Source: Hydractinia symbiolongicarpus (lineage: Eukaryota > Cnidaria > Hydrozoa > Anthoathecata > Hydractiniidae). From it: a stretch of DNA of 64,000 nucleotides. Shown here one piece after another: positions 1-12,200 of the stretch. Positions within the stretch are counted from its first letter, which is position 1. Every line of letters starts with the position of its first letter. The notes below the pieces were generated by a model. That model did no database searches. It was not told the origin of the DNA and saw only the letters and a list, made by a program, of their open reading frames with translations. A program made the position numbers and the translations under genes. The stretch lies in assembly GCF_029227915.1 (NCBI RefSeq), contig NC_079879.1, positions 24,012,501-24,076,500 on the forward strand. The letters are read 5' to 3'.

Positions 1-1480
1 CAAGCAATTTGGGGCGAACGACATCCCACAACTCTTCTCCAGAGATGGCAATATAAGCACTGTCCGTGTTCATGTACAGGTATTCGAAATCTCGACGATC
101 CACGTACTTGTCCAAAAAATCATAGTAAAACTCTAGCATACGAAGTTTCGCTAGTTGGTACACCGCAATACCACACTGGTAGGCTCTATCGATACTACAC
201 TTATGTTTACCTTTTCTGAGCTCCTAAGCATCTCCGATCTCTTCAAGGTCCTCGAGTTACGGGATTCGCAGGGCCGCATCAACCTCCTTTTCATCTCTCG
301 TAAACATAGTATTCGCGTGTCCCCTCAAATCCTCAATCATCTTACCATAGAAGCTGTCACCTTTTAGCTTGGCCGTATCTCCTGCAATACGTTTGTTGGG
401 GTCTTTATCGGCCTGTCGTCGTGCTTCGGCATTATCCTCCGGGAACCATGCAAATGGCTTACCTCGAGTGTACTTGAGGAACTGGTAAAAAGCAGTCACT
501 CTCAGGCCATGGTCAAGGTACCATTTCAGCACGGGCGTATACAGCAAAATGTTTTCAGCTTTCATCAAATCCAGAAGCTTACGCGTACCTGGAACACGCT
601 TGCGCCCCGTAGTTTTCAAGTAATCGTGCATATACTCGGGGATTTGCTTGTCGGGTATCTCCTTAACGACAAATAGCGGAGCCATTTCGCTGAATTTTTA
701 TGCCGATCTTCAGGTACCTCGATAATAACCTGTGCAAACCCAAAGAGCAATCCATCTAGTACACCTCGCGTTAGTAGCTCTAAGGTATGCGCTGATGTTG
801 GTGTAGCCACCTTGATCAGCTGTTCCTTGCCACAAGGAAAGTCCTGCATCAGGGTACTTGGGTAGAGCATGTTTGCGTCGTACCCTAGAATGGTCTTGCA
901 GGGGTGGGGTTCCTCGTACACGTGAGATCTTATGCCTGTCACGTCCCGGTCATGGTACCTACAGAATACGATCGTGGGACCACCTACCATCCCCGTCCTC
1001 AAGAGCTTGTTGGCCTCGTTCCTAGTACATTTTTCACATGTTTTCAGTACCTCTTTACAACCCTTACAACCTTTGCTATAGCAAGAGTCCTCGCTTCGAA
1101 ATTAAACACAACGTTTGATTTCGTTCTTCTTATGCCGTGATAGGTTGCAGACTTTTTTAGAAACGTAGCCGCACACCTCGAATTCCCAGTGTTGGATCAG
1201 CCTGTCTAAATCCTTGATGTAGAAACAGTGCCCGTCCACCATACCAAGATTGATAATGTCTAAACCCTTTTTCTACTGCTTTTGCCCGTAAACGAGTCGC
1301 CATGGTGCTGTTTCAGAGTTTGTCTTTGGCTGAAAGACTCTAATGTTGATCTTGGTATGGCAACTCCCTCAAGATCCACCACCCTCGTAGGTCTCACATC
1401 TTTACGCTTAAGCTTATGGTACTCGTAGTACTCTCGGGCTAAGGTGAGAGCAGGCCTCTGAACTCTGTTCCTCGTTTTAC
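1..1480 (-). pseudogene. Decayed family-B DNA polymerase (Polinton/adintovirus type)
   Basis: Minus-strand remnant of a protein-primed-type family-B DNA polymerase, the replicase of Polinton/Maverick and adintovirus-like elements. Reading from high to low coordinates there is a basic Cys/His segment with YIKDLDRL (about 1205-1230), then motif A as DANMLYPS (about 840-880), motif B as KLKGDSFYG (about 335-375), and motif C near 59-76. Each segment is good coding sequence but they lie in different frames, with breaks near 1120-1140, 650-690 and 255. Motif C reads YMNTDS: the first Asp of the usual DTD pair is Asn (codon at 68-70), which should remove a metal ligand. The C terminus lies outside the window. 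Known family; decayed state is directly visible. Whether the parent was a Polinton or another polB element cannot be decided without a capsid gene. Confidence 0.8.
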
Positions 1481-1500
1481 GTTAACCCTATCTCTTACAG

Positions 1501-2338
1501 CTAAGGATTTCCAAAAGCATAAGTTGTCCGTTCTGGCATCTTCGCCATAGATGGCGTAGATGACCTTATATTTCGCAACCAATCCAAGAGAGGGCAGCAT
1601 GCCAGGAGAGATTCACGCATGCTTATGGTCTTGATCTGTACGTGACCAAAGACAATTTTTCCTTCGTATGCTCTTGGGGTATTGGTGGTCCTAACAGGTG
1701 GTAAATAAGCCTTAGTCTCGCCATCCACCAGATCGAGACGCTTCATCTCGCATTCTTCAATGAACGCTTCAATTTCAGCAATGCTTGATAGTGACCTGGA
1801 GCTTTTTGTTTTGTTGTAACTAGACACGCCACCTCCACCTTTGTAAATATCACAGCTCTGTACACAACATAACATGCATGTCCACGTGTGACGTAATTTT
1901 TCGCATAATCACGTCCTTTAATGGTTGGTTCAAATGCTTGTTGAACCGCCATGTTTTGATCCTATTTCCATTTTCCAACATTCGGATATCATCCTGGATG
2001 TCCTCCGTGTAGTCTTACCGTGCCTTCTGTTTGACCTCGTCGTGAAGCGTTGTACCTCCCGACATTTGTTCCCTTGCCTTGTTGTAGTAGAAGGTAACAG
2101 TATCCCTCACACTCTGTAGTCGATCAGCAAGAGCGTCGCGATTTGCTGCCACTGGTGCCGACACGGTGCTATATAGTTTGCTGATTGCATTCTTAAACCA
2201 ACTGATCCCTTTTTTATATACAGATTTTAACAAAGTCCGAAGATTGCTGAGCAAGTTGGTCACGTGTTTTATAACGCTGCTGCGCATGCGTTGATTGTCA
2301 GCTGATGTTTCAACAAAAGTAACGTCACATGTTACCAT
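1501..2338 (-). pseudogene. Upstream part of the decayed polB element, product not recognised
   Basis: Three overlapping minus-strand stretches without a common frame: 2338-2015 (basic, helix-rich, ending in a segment with many Lys/Gln), 1952-1743, and 1875-1501. They lie directly upstream of the polymerase remnant, in the same orientation, and the frame changes are like those in it, so they are probably the N-terminal region of the same polymerase or a neighbouring gene of the same element. No domain is recognised. No intact start or stop supports a living gene. Confidence 0.45.
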
Positions 2339-2384
2339 CCGCTATTACTAAAATAAATACCGACCTACACCGACAAGTAGATCA

Positions 2385-2863
2385 ACAAGACGAGGATGCA
2401 AAGAAAAAAGCTATACACTTACAACAGACATCAAGCAAAACCACATGATCTTAATATTGGACGGTCATTGTCAAACAATATAAAGAGAACAAGCTGTCAC
2501 CTATATTTGAACCACAACCTTACAATGTGACTGCAACAAAAGGTTACATGATCATAGCCGAATCTGATCACGGGAAGACAGAGGACACGAAACCCTGCTG
2601 ATTTCAAACAAGTACCACATAATACCGAATTTTAAGCCTTCAAAGAGGAAGAGGAAGAACAGGAAATGGAATCACCGCTCAGCCTACCAATTGATAACGA
2701 CGTAATATCAGCTGACAACCACGAACCATTAACACAAAGACGTCAACCTGAACGAAAGACTTACCCTAGTAGACTGCGTAGACCAGGTCGAGAGTGGAAA
2801 TACAACTACGCAAACACTTTGACACGTTACCAAAAAATATTAGACAGAGAGACATGTACATAG
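2385..2863 (+). pseudogene. C-terminal end of a Ty3/gypsy-type integrase
   Basis: Plus-strand fragment. A segment reading RHQAKPHDLNIG (about 2420-2458) resembles the conserved end of the gypsy integrase core/GPY region. It is followed, after a +1 or -1 frame change, by KLSPIFEPQPYNVT (about 2490-2532) and an Ala-Glu-Ser-Asp-His strand, and then, after another break, by the open stretch 2666-2863 ending RRPGREWKY and a stop. This order matches the tail of invertebrate gypsy Pol polyproteins. No protease, reverse transcriptase or LTR is seen upstream; instead the fragment abuts the minus-strand polymerase remnant near 2340. A Polinton's own retroviral-type integrase is a less likely alternative. 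Confidence 0.6.
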
Positions 2864-2949
2864 AAGAAAGTAACTTTATAGAAAGCTATTTTTGAACCTA
2901 TACACTTAAAAAGAACGTTTTCTGTTGTCTTGTTTATGTTATAGAAACA

Positions 2950-3710
2950 ATTCATTGAGCGATGGGAAGATGTTGTAACGTGACAACAACGATGGAGAGA
3001 ACACCTGGAGAGAATATTTGAGGGACATATTCTTCTCCAAGGATCAATTCATTAAAAATAAATCCTATATTTTGAACTTCAGAAATTGCAAAAACCCTAG
3101 CATCGTGTACGCTTTCCGGCTATTCAATGTCAACGTCAATAAACAGGCTGTTATGGTTACAAATAGCCTGACAATTAAGAGTGTGTTTCATTTTGTAGGA
3201 AAAATAATCCTGTGGATTTTCCGAGGGTCTTTTAATCAGAATGTGAGTGCCATCCACACAGCCATTTAATTGAGCAAATCCTAAGTGGTCATTAAAAGAA
3301 GTTGATACCTTTGAAACTTCTTTTTTTGTAATGGGTACCTGATGAATTGTGGGCCTAGGTTCTTACAAATGATGCCGCAAATTTCTTTCAATATTACAAA
3401 GTTGACTTGGAGCATCCAAACACATTGCTAGTCATACCTTGGAGGACCTCCAAGGTCATACAGTGATCCTTGATCTGTCAAGTAGTACAAGGTCATAGTT
3501 ACTCTTTTCCCCAGGCTTATGACGTCTTGTCGAATTTTGCCAGATCTTTGTTAAGGGTGCGGTCTTATCGTGTTTACTAAATGATTAAAATAATCCCGAA
3601 TCATTCGCAAATTTCTTCTTCCTCCAATGCTTTTCCTGATTCCATGTTTTGCCACAATAAATCTGTTCGGCCAGGTTTTATCCAAACACATCGTCTTTGT
3701 TGTACATATC
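2950..3710 (-). pseudogene. Broken HARBI1-like PIF/Harbinger transposase
   Basis: Minus strand, read from 3710 downwards: RRCVWIKPGRTDLL and an acidic stretch typical of the start of Harbinger nucleases (about 3700-3620), then ISLGKRVTMTLYYLTDQG (about 3520-3465), then NGCVDGTHILIKRPSENPQ (about 3275-3220) with the first catalytic Asp, followed by HTLNCQAICNH and SVHDARVFAISE (about 3110) with the second catalytic Asp region. Frame changes and stops interrupt these blocks, including a stop just before PESVHDA. The family is a DDE nuclease that moves PIF/Harbinger transposons with a Myb-like partner. No partner gene is seen. A PIF-type MITE lies 1.6 kb away (5274-5844), possibly once mobilised by such an enzyme. 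Confidence 0.75.
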
Positions 3711-4541
3711 TGGAAATAAAAGACATGATTCTGATATGTTACATTTTCATATTTGACAATGGAAATGTTAAAATAAGGTATTTTTATATCGCAAAATAGA
3801 AAAGGTCCTTTAGTTGTTGAGATATGAGCCGGCTCTCACAACACATATCCCACCTCAACATTGCTCGTCGATATCTAAACAATGCTTTGTTTCTAGCAAA
3901 AATTTCATTCCGCCTGCGTGTAAACGTGGTCTAAGGAACCGTTTACACGTGAAATCTCATCCCAGGACGAGTTCATCCCTACCTCTAGTGGAAATCCTCA
4001 CAACGTTTACATGTTCCAGGCAGGATGAAATTTTATCCTGTGATGAGTTCATCCTTGCCCTAAAGTAGACAGGGATGAAATCTCATAATGGGAGGATCAA
4101 AAAAAAAATGCATGTAACCACTCTAATTTATTTCATCTCGGAATGAAATCAGAAAGAAAACACGTGTAAACACGATTCATCCGACAATGAGAATGCTGAA
4201 TGTACACTTTTCACATTCTTTAAACATGATTTTAATATTGGAGCCATAAAACATTTCGTTGTTTCTTTTTGTGATGACCAACAAAGCGAAAAAAAAAACA
4301 CTTGAAATTTAAAAAATATGAAGAGGTTGGTTTTAACTTCTTTTGTTAATTTATATACTTTCCAAGTTTTTTATTTTATTTTTAATGAAAAGTTAAAGAG
4401 AATTTTATTATAAATTTATACCAGTTCAACCATTTTTCGATCATTATTTATGAATCTATTGTTTTTCATCTCAGGCACCATCCTTCTCCGTTTCTCGTTT
4501 GACTTTTGTATTCACAAAAAAAATCTCTTTGAATAATTATA

Positions 4542-4950
4542 CCGTAATGCCTCGAATAAACGCCCGGGGCGTTTATTAATTTTTTGACATTTTTAAGGGC
4601 GTATATTCGAGAGGGGCGCTTAAAAGAGGGGGTGCGTTTATTATATTTTTCACACTTCATCTCTTTTGCAGTTTTTAAAGATACCTATAATATATATCTT
4701 CACAACAGAAAATAAAAGATATTCACATGTTTTTAGTGAATGAACTTCATATCGAAAAACTAAATTTCCAACCTTAAACCTAAGATAAAAAGTAAGTAAG
4801 TATACTTTTACTATCGCATCGAATAAACGCCCCTTATGAGGGAGGGGCGTCTATTCAAGGGGGCGTTTATTTAAAAAATGACTGAAAAGGAGGGGAGTCT
4901 ATTCGATGGGGACGTTTAATAAAAGGGGGCGTTTATTCGAAGCATTACGG
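4542..4950. mobile_element. MITE with TA target duplication and 24-bp inverted ends
   Basis: The left end CCGTAATGCCTCGAATAAAC and the right end GTTTATTCGAAGCATTACGG are inverted copies with one mismatch, and TA lies on both outer sides (4540-4541 and 4951-4952). This is the signature of a Tc1/mariner-superfamily non-autonomous element. Inside are further degenerate copies of the end sequence (near 4820-4870 and 4895-4935). No coding region is present. Confidence 0.75.
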
Positions 4951-5016
4951 TACGCAAAGTTAGCAAAGTTAATGTTTCCTCCCGGGACGAACTCATCTCA
5001 TCCCGGGGTGAAAATA

Positions 5017-5178
5017 CAGTGGAGAATTTCTCTATCTTGACCACTCTCTTTCTCGAACTAAAGTCTCGGTCCCTTTGTGGTCTGCCCCAAAGCATTTTTC
5101 TCTCTTTATCTCGAACTTTCTCTTATCTCGAACAAATTATTTGGTACCTTGCAAGTTCGAGATAGAGAGATTCTACTG
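5017..5178. mobile_element. Short pogo/Tigger-type MITE
   Basis: 162 bp with ends CAGTGGAGAATTTCTCTATC and GATAGAGAGATTCTACTG in inverted orientation, flanked by TA on both sides. Repeated TATCTCGAAC words inside are the same as those at the end of the autonomous-type Tigger element at 63450. Non-coding; presumably moved by a pogo-type transposase in trans. Confidence 0.75.
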
Positions 5179-5273
5179 TATATGCTGATTTCATATCCTT
5201 GGGGATGGGGCTCACGTGTAAACACTTTTTGATTCATCCCGGGATGATGAGATTTAATCCCGCCTGCGTGTAA

Positions 5274-5844
5274 AGGCCGGTTTCCATACAACGGCATTTT
5301 GCGCCCAGTCGTAAAAAGCGCCGTGACTTTTGATCTACGCATGCGCGTTGTCAGAAGGCCGCTGACCTCGCGCTTTTGCATGCGCTGGGGCGATTTAAAA
5401 AAAGTTGAACAGGCTCTACTTTTTGCGAGCTACGTTTTGCGCTTCAGGTTAACAGCCAATCAAAATGAGTCTGTCAAAATGAGTCTGTGGAGGCACAAAG
5501 AAACAACATTGTAAACAAACTTAAAAAGACTAATCGTGATCTGACGACATTAAATCCTTAACCAAAACGTTGTATAGTCCTTTGATTCTTCTTTCTATGG
5601 AAAGTCGTCTCATCCACATGTTTTTCTTACGTATTTTACAACGTTGTTTATTTCTACGCCATAAAAATATTGCTAGGACTACTCTCAAAGTTTGCAGCAA
5701 CAAATATCGTCTGTTTACATCAGCCATGTTTTGCAAAAAACACGTGAGCAAAAATCGCTAAATGGAAATGGTTCGGTGTATGTGATAAAAGTCGCGGCGC
5801 ATTTTACGACTGGGTGCAAAATGTTGCTGTATGGAAACCGGCCT
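5274..5844. mobile_element. PIF/Harbinger-type MITE, TAA target duplication
   Basis: 571 bp. The left end AGGCCGGTTTCCATACAACG and the right end are inverted copies over about 60 bp with a few mismatches, and TAA lies on both sides (5271-5273 and 5845-5847). A 3-bp TWA duplication is characteristic of PIF/Harbinger. It interrupts the phrase whose empty version is at about 3915-3934. No coding sequence inside is convincing. Confidence 0.8.
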
Positions 5845-6200
5845 TAAACGTGGTCTGAGAAATTAGTTTAATTGCAATGTGCTTCTCCACTATACTTTAG
5901 TTTTATGTCCCAATTTTAATAGCGGAGATTCGTTTTTAGGTTTGCGGCGCGCGGTGCCGTCGTGTAAGTTAGCCTTCATCCCACATTAAAAAAGGCCCAA
6001 AACCATAGAAATAAAAATTGGATCATTGTAAACATTTTTATAAAATATTATTTAGAAAGATTAAAGATTTGGCCAATTTCTTTTAAATTTAACATAAATT
6101 GATAAAACATTTGATATAATTTCGTTTAAGCAATGACATAATAATGAACGTCACGCCAGCTATGTTTTAGTGTGCCGTGCCAGCAAAGTGCAAACGAGTC

Positions 6201-9200
6201 ATGGACGACGAGGGCTCATCTAGCTGGTGCTCTTCATGCACGGTTAAAGTACCTGAAAGACAATCTGGAGTTACATCACTTTCATATTCGCAGATACAAT
6301 TTCCAGAGAATTTATCATTTGAAACCTTGCGCGAACATTTAGTTTCAAGAAACGTATTAGGAGCTGATGAAAAAGTAGAAAAAGAAGCATTGATATCATT
6401 GTTTCGAAAACACATCTTGCCTTTGCCAAAGAGAGAAGGAAACAATGAAGTAAAGCGTTTAAATGCTGGTGTAAGAGCTGTCAATATCACTAAAAATAAG
6501 ACAGAAAGGTATACCAGGAACATTATTTTATTTTTAATATTATTTGCTTTTCTGTTCTTTAGTAGTTAGCTAGCCCAGCTAGCTAGCAAACTAACTTGGG
6601 GTTATTTATAGCTAGATAGGCTAAATAATTTACTTTAGTCTATAGACGACTTTCATCTTGACGCCTGTTGTTTAAAATCCCCAGACCTATTACGCAAATT
6701 GACAGGCCGAACATGCAGGTAGCAAGTTGTGAACCAGTCTATTCTTAACTTTATTTTTCAGTTGGAGGCTATAGCTTGCTTAGAAATCTCGTCAAAACGT
6801 AAATATTAAAAGTCATCTATAGGCAAGTAGATTAATTTTAGCTACGTCAAAAAATTGACAGGTAATAAAATAAAGACTGGAAGTCAAGAAAGTCAAATAT
6901 ATATATAGCTATAGCTTTGTTTGTGCCAAAAGTTCAAAAGTTTGTTAATGTAGAGTTCTAGAAGGCTTCATTTTATTAAATATACCTTAAATATATAGTT
7001 AAAAAGGCATGCAGGTTGTCTGTTTTTTTTAACGAAATTATAGGAATAATTAGCACAAGTTCAGAAATAATTCAGTTACATACAGGACGAATAATGGCCA
7101 AAAAGTGTGAATTTTATTCACAAAGTTGCTAGATCGTGCAGGTGTTTTCGGTAAGTTGGCATCCTCATAAACTATAATTTAATTTTAAGGTCAAAAGATC
7201 CCCACTTCGAAATAAAGTTTGGAATTTGCTGGTCAACAGCGTACTGAATTATCTTGCTTGTTCATTTGTGTAAGAGGTCTGAGGAATATAAACAACAGGT
7301 GTCATAAAACTTTTCGCAAGGTTAGGTGCAAATGTTAAATTCCACATATGCATGTTTATCCTGACAACCAAGAAGTGAAGGACCACCACATTTTTATTGT
7401 AACAATAGCTGCCCCGCTTAATTCCCTCTTGAAAAGTGTATACGTAATTGTAGCATTATTAAAAACATTTTGTGATAAAGGTTGATTTAAAAGCTACGAA
7501 CAAATACTTCATTTGCTGTTAAGGTCCACCATTCGCTGTTGATGGTTTTTACAGAACGGTTATTGATCATCAAGCATCAAGCCCTTGCGCGCAGATCATC
7601 GTGAATCTGATTTTTTTTATTATCATCTTTTCAAAAGTTTATTTAATGAACGACGTCTCGTCTTGATGATATGTTTACTATATCTCTCCAGGACCCCGTA
7701 TTCAAGGGGATTTCCGTAAGGTATAGTTCCCCCACATGGATTCGGTACTTTCCCTTTATTCTCAAAGCACAAAATATCAATGGTGCATTTCTTGAGGCGA
7801 GTTGCACCCAGCCAGTCACTCACATAAAAGAAAATAAAGTGGTTCATATCATAATAATAATAGAGAAAGAAACTTTAAAAATTGGATTCCCGTATTGAAT
7901 TTTGAATTTGTGAGAGGTAAGAATCACGAGAATCCAACTAGATTCTGTGGATTCACGAAGTCGTACAGCCTTCGAATTTCGCTTCGGCACTCGGCAATTG
8001 CCAAAGTAATTGCCGAAGTATTAGCAGTTATGAGGCTTTCACTTCGGCAATAATATTGCCGAAGAAAAACTCGATCGTCGACTGTTGTAGCAGTCTTTTT
8101 CAGGAATATTTGAGTAGGTGTGCGACGATTTCCTTTTCTACATGTCCGAAATAGTATGCATGACTATACTGTCATTTTTATATTTATTGTTCACTTTTCG
8201 GGTCATCACAAGCAAATAGGCAAAAATATGCTTTGTTTTCAAGCTAAAAAAAATCTTTATCCATGTGGCTTAAAACTTCAAAAAAATTTACACCGCATGT
8301 GCCACGGCGTGCGCGTGCGATCGCACGGCTCTCCTGAAAAAGACTGTTGTAGTTTCCTTTTATGAATATTCATATTATCCAAACTCCTAGATTTCATCAA
8401 ACAGATATCGCCACAATGACACAAATAACTTTCCACTGCCCACTTCAAAAACAAAGAAAAATAAAAAAAACATATAGTCTCGATGCCCCCAGCTATTGAA
8501 TTCTCTTTTAAGGGAGAATGTTGAAAACCCTTAAACGACGTGAAGGTAGACAACACGATCCCTTTAACCAATGCACTGCACTGTGTTGACTAACTTAATT
8601 TATTCAGTTCGGCCTGCGGTTCAAAATGGCGGAGTGACCAAGTAAGGTTGTATTATCGTTCCCAAGAAAAACAAAAGCATCAGGATTAACTCAGTTGAAT
8701 TTGTTGATGTTTTATACTCATCAAGGCTTGGCACCACATTTACATTTTTTCATTTTAAAAAGTGCCGAAGAAGGTGCCGAAGTCTGCTGAGGCAATTGCC
8801 GAAGGTTTTCAGTGCTTTTAACCATTGTCTTCGGCATTTTTTCTGCTGAAAGACTGCCGAAGTGATGTTGAAAAATTGCGAAGTTACTTAGGCAATTATT
8901 TGCCGAAGCAAATATATCTGAAATTCGAAGACTGTGGTAGTTGCAAGAATCCATAGCTAAGGTTGGATTTGACAGCCTGGTATTCCATTGTTTATAATTC
9001 ACTGGCCAGTAATATTGAAAATTATTATTCATTGTAAATGACCACAAAAACTAAGTGGTGACAGGCATATATAATCTCGAAGTAAAAAATGTTTATTGAG
9101 ACCTATTTTATTTGTACCATTGAATTTTAACAAAGGAGCAATAAAGCTGCAACCCTTTTAATTCACGGCGGCACGCGGCAAATGCCGACGTGATTGCCGT

Positions 9201-12200
9201 CGTGATTTGAGAAAAACTAATATCACGTCGGCAAAAAAATGCCGTCGCTAGAATTTTTATATTTTCAAAAAAAAAAAAAATTGTTGCCTAAAGAAATAAA
9301 GATTTTTCACTTATTTCGAAAAAAAATACAGTAAAAAACTTTTTTCTTTTCTTTCCTTTAAATCCTTTCTTTTCATTGCTTTCGGGAACTCAAGTTTTGT
9401 TTACATTTTGTTATTTCTTCTACGAACCCACCATGTGTATGTTTTTTCATTCATTCATTTTTTCCTCCACGTGTTCTTTTCTATTTTTAATTCATTCGAA
9501 TTGCGTCATAAAAAAAAAAAGAAAATTTTTATTCCCGTAGGGACATCTTCTCTTTTTGTTAAGTCGATTCAAACGTGCCACTTTATTAACAACAAACATT
9601 TTACCAGTGAAGACTTCAAAAATGGTTAATTTGTCTGTAGTGAAAAAGTGGAATTTAAAAGAATTTGAGTATTTTTGTGATGATCCAAGTGATCCTTCGA
9701 AAGTTACAAAAATAAAATGTTTAGTGTGTAGCGAATTTTATGGAGAAAATTCAAAAGAATTAGAAAGGTTACAAGGCCAAGTTAAAATGCAGGTCAAAAA
9801 ATGGGTCGATGGAAGTTCAACAGTGAAAAAAAATAATGCCGTCGATCATTTGAAATCAAATACCCATAACAAAGCAGTGCAACGACTCAAAGAAAAGCAA
9901 ACCCCTACTACAGGCCAAGAGATCGCTCAGTCTTCAAGTAAGGAAAAAACTATCGTCGAACATGGTAGAGACTTACTGAAAGGACAGAAATCACAATTGG
10001 TAAAAAAGTTTCAGTTGGCTCATTTTCTTATTGCTAACAATAAATCGTTTCAATTCTATACAGACCTGGTGCATTTTCAGAAAGAAGTTTATAATGTGGA
10101 TGTGGGATCTGGATACCTTCATAGTTTGTCTGCAAAGGAAATGGTATTATATTTATCAAAATCGATAGTGGAAGAAAATATAACTATTCCTTTGAATGAC
10201 GGAACAAGGATTTATTTTAGTGTCTTGGTTGATGGTTCATCCAACGCTAAAACCATGGACGAAAAAGAAGTTTACGTCATAAAAACATGCGATGATGGTA
10301 AGCCTCGCTATGATGTGTTATCAATGGAGCAACCAGAGGATGCAAGTGCCGCAGGGTTGAAAGATTCTTTAGACAATGCTATTGGAAAAGGAAACTTTAC
10401 TTTCAATCGCCGTGAACGTGAGATCGGACTTGGTTCTGATGGAACGAATACAAACAAAGCTCTGTATCGGTTAGAGAAAGAGGAAGTTGGAGATCATCTA
10501 TGTTTAGTTCTTTGCCTTAGTCATAAGTTAGAGTTGGCTGTTCATGACGCATTTGACAAATCGTCGTTGAATGAAGATGCTGAAGCACAACTTGTGTCAA
10601 CGTATTACTTGTTCAAAAGGGCAAACCTGAAATGGCGCTTATTTAAAAGGCACGCAATTATGGTTGGTGAATCATATCGTCGTTACAAACGCCCAGGTGG
10701 TACTCGTTGGGTAGCACACCAATCTGATGCTTTAGATTCATTTCTATGTAATTTAGCTTCTTTACTTGGCTTTTTAAACAATGAAATTTCAGATCCTTAC
10801 AATGCCACTATGAAAAAAGAAGGTCCCAGATTGGAAGGGGTGTTGAATGATTGTACCGATTTGATAATTCTCGTTTTTCAAGCTGTCAAAATTGATATCA
10901 TACGCTTGATAAAACCGACGTCCCTGATCATGGAAAAATTATCTTTAATTCTACCAGAAGCAATCGCAACTATCAACGTAACCTTGAAAAAAATAAGGAA
11001 ATTAAAATCTAAGATTGAAGAAGATGGGATCGATGCCTTGAAAAATGAATCACTTTTTCCAACGCTAAACATGGTTTTTCTTCCTAAAATTGAATTTGAT
11101 GAGGATGGGAGAAGTTTGGGACGATCGACTAGAGCTGCTCCTGCAAGTATTGGTGTTACAACCTACAATGGCTATACACTTAGCAATGGCAATCTTGAAA
11201 ACGCATTACACAGAAACGAAAGGGAAATTCTGAAAGTTTTGGATACTCTGGAAACATCTCTTTGTGAGCGATTAGCTTTTCTTTCAGAAGACCCAATGCT
11301 TTTGAGTGCAGCCATTCTTCTTGATTCGCAATCATATCAAAACAAAGAAGAAGAAGAAATAAAACAAGCATGCGATCAACTCGCGGTTCATTTCAAGTCA
11401 CCGTTAGAAGCCAATGGTTTTGTGAAACAACGTATTCGTGAGTTGTATAACACCGCATTAAAAAATATTCTTCTGTTATCAATAATTGTACAATCAGTGG
11501 TTTTATTTTTTTATTTTTTATTTTTAATTCAGCTGCTGAACTCACGACTATGTATGAATATATCATTACTTTCATGTCAAGAACATCAAGCGAAAAATGC
11601 TGGCAACAAATGTTCACGCTGAGAGAAAAACTTCAACTTCAAAATATACTTCAACTGGTGGAGATATGCTTGGTAATTCCAATTTCAAACGCTGAGGTAG
11701 AGAGGGTGTTCTCGGGATTTACAAAGATGATGACACGTGATAGGTGAAATAAATAATTTCTTTAATACTCATTTCTATGCATTGAATCTCATTCATAACC
11801 AAACTTCACTTTATAATAAATTTTTAGATTGTCCTTGAAAAACGAAAGTCAAGAAGCTATTCTGCGTGTTCGTGGTGATCGAAACTTCAAACCATCGAGA
11901 TACGATAAAGCGGTTACTATGTTTTTAAACCAATATCCAAATGGTGAAGTCAGGAAAAGAGCTCGAAGACTCGTTGGTCACAAATTCCATCGAAGAAGAA
12001 GAGCAAAAAAAGTCCTTCCTGTAATTGTTCCACTCAGTGATGACGATGGGGAGAGCGACGATGATGATTGCAACCAAAATCCACAACAAGAGCTTGTTAA
12101 CCTTTCTGACATATCCAGTGATGAATCACAATGGTCCGAGTCTGATTCCGATGACGAATAATGCAAGAGTTTGCTAAAAAACATTGTTTTTTTATATTAC

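Larger units (their letters stand above)
3912..5873. repeat. Nested repeat block with a split direct repeat
   Basis: A degenerate palindromic repeat containing several CGTGTAAACG/CGTTTACACG blocks and repeated variants of GGATGAGTTCATCC. The phrase CGCCTGCGTGTAAACGTGGT occurs at about 3915-3934 and again at about 5261-5273 continuing at 5848, where it is interrupted exactly by the PIF-type MITE. Two other MITEs (4542-4950 and 5017-5178) are inserted inside. The outer element has no recognisable coding capacity. Confidence 0.6.

Noticed and set aside
3018-3269. Open plus-strand frame of 83 codons
   Set aside because: The minus strand of the same stretch carries clear Harbinger transposase motifs; the plus frame is its shadow.
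6201-6569. Stand-alone short Ashwin gene ending at the in-frame stop after 6566
   Set aside because: After 6508 the frame becomes hydrophobic and unlike the family, while a good donor AG|gtatac at 6508 joins in phase to the Lys-rich exon at 14095.
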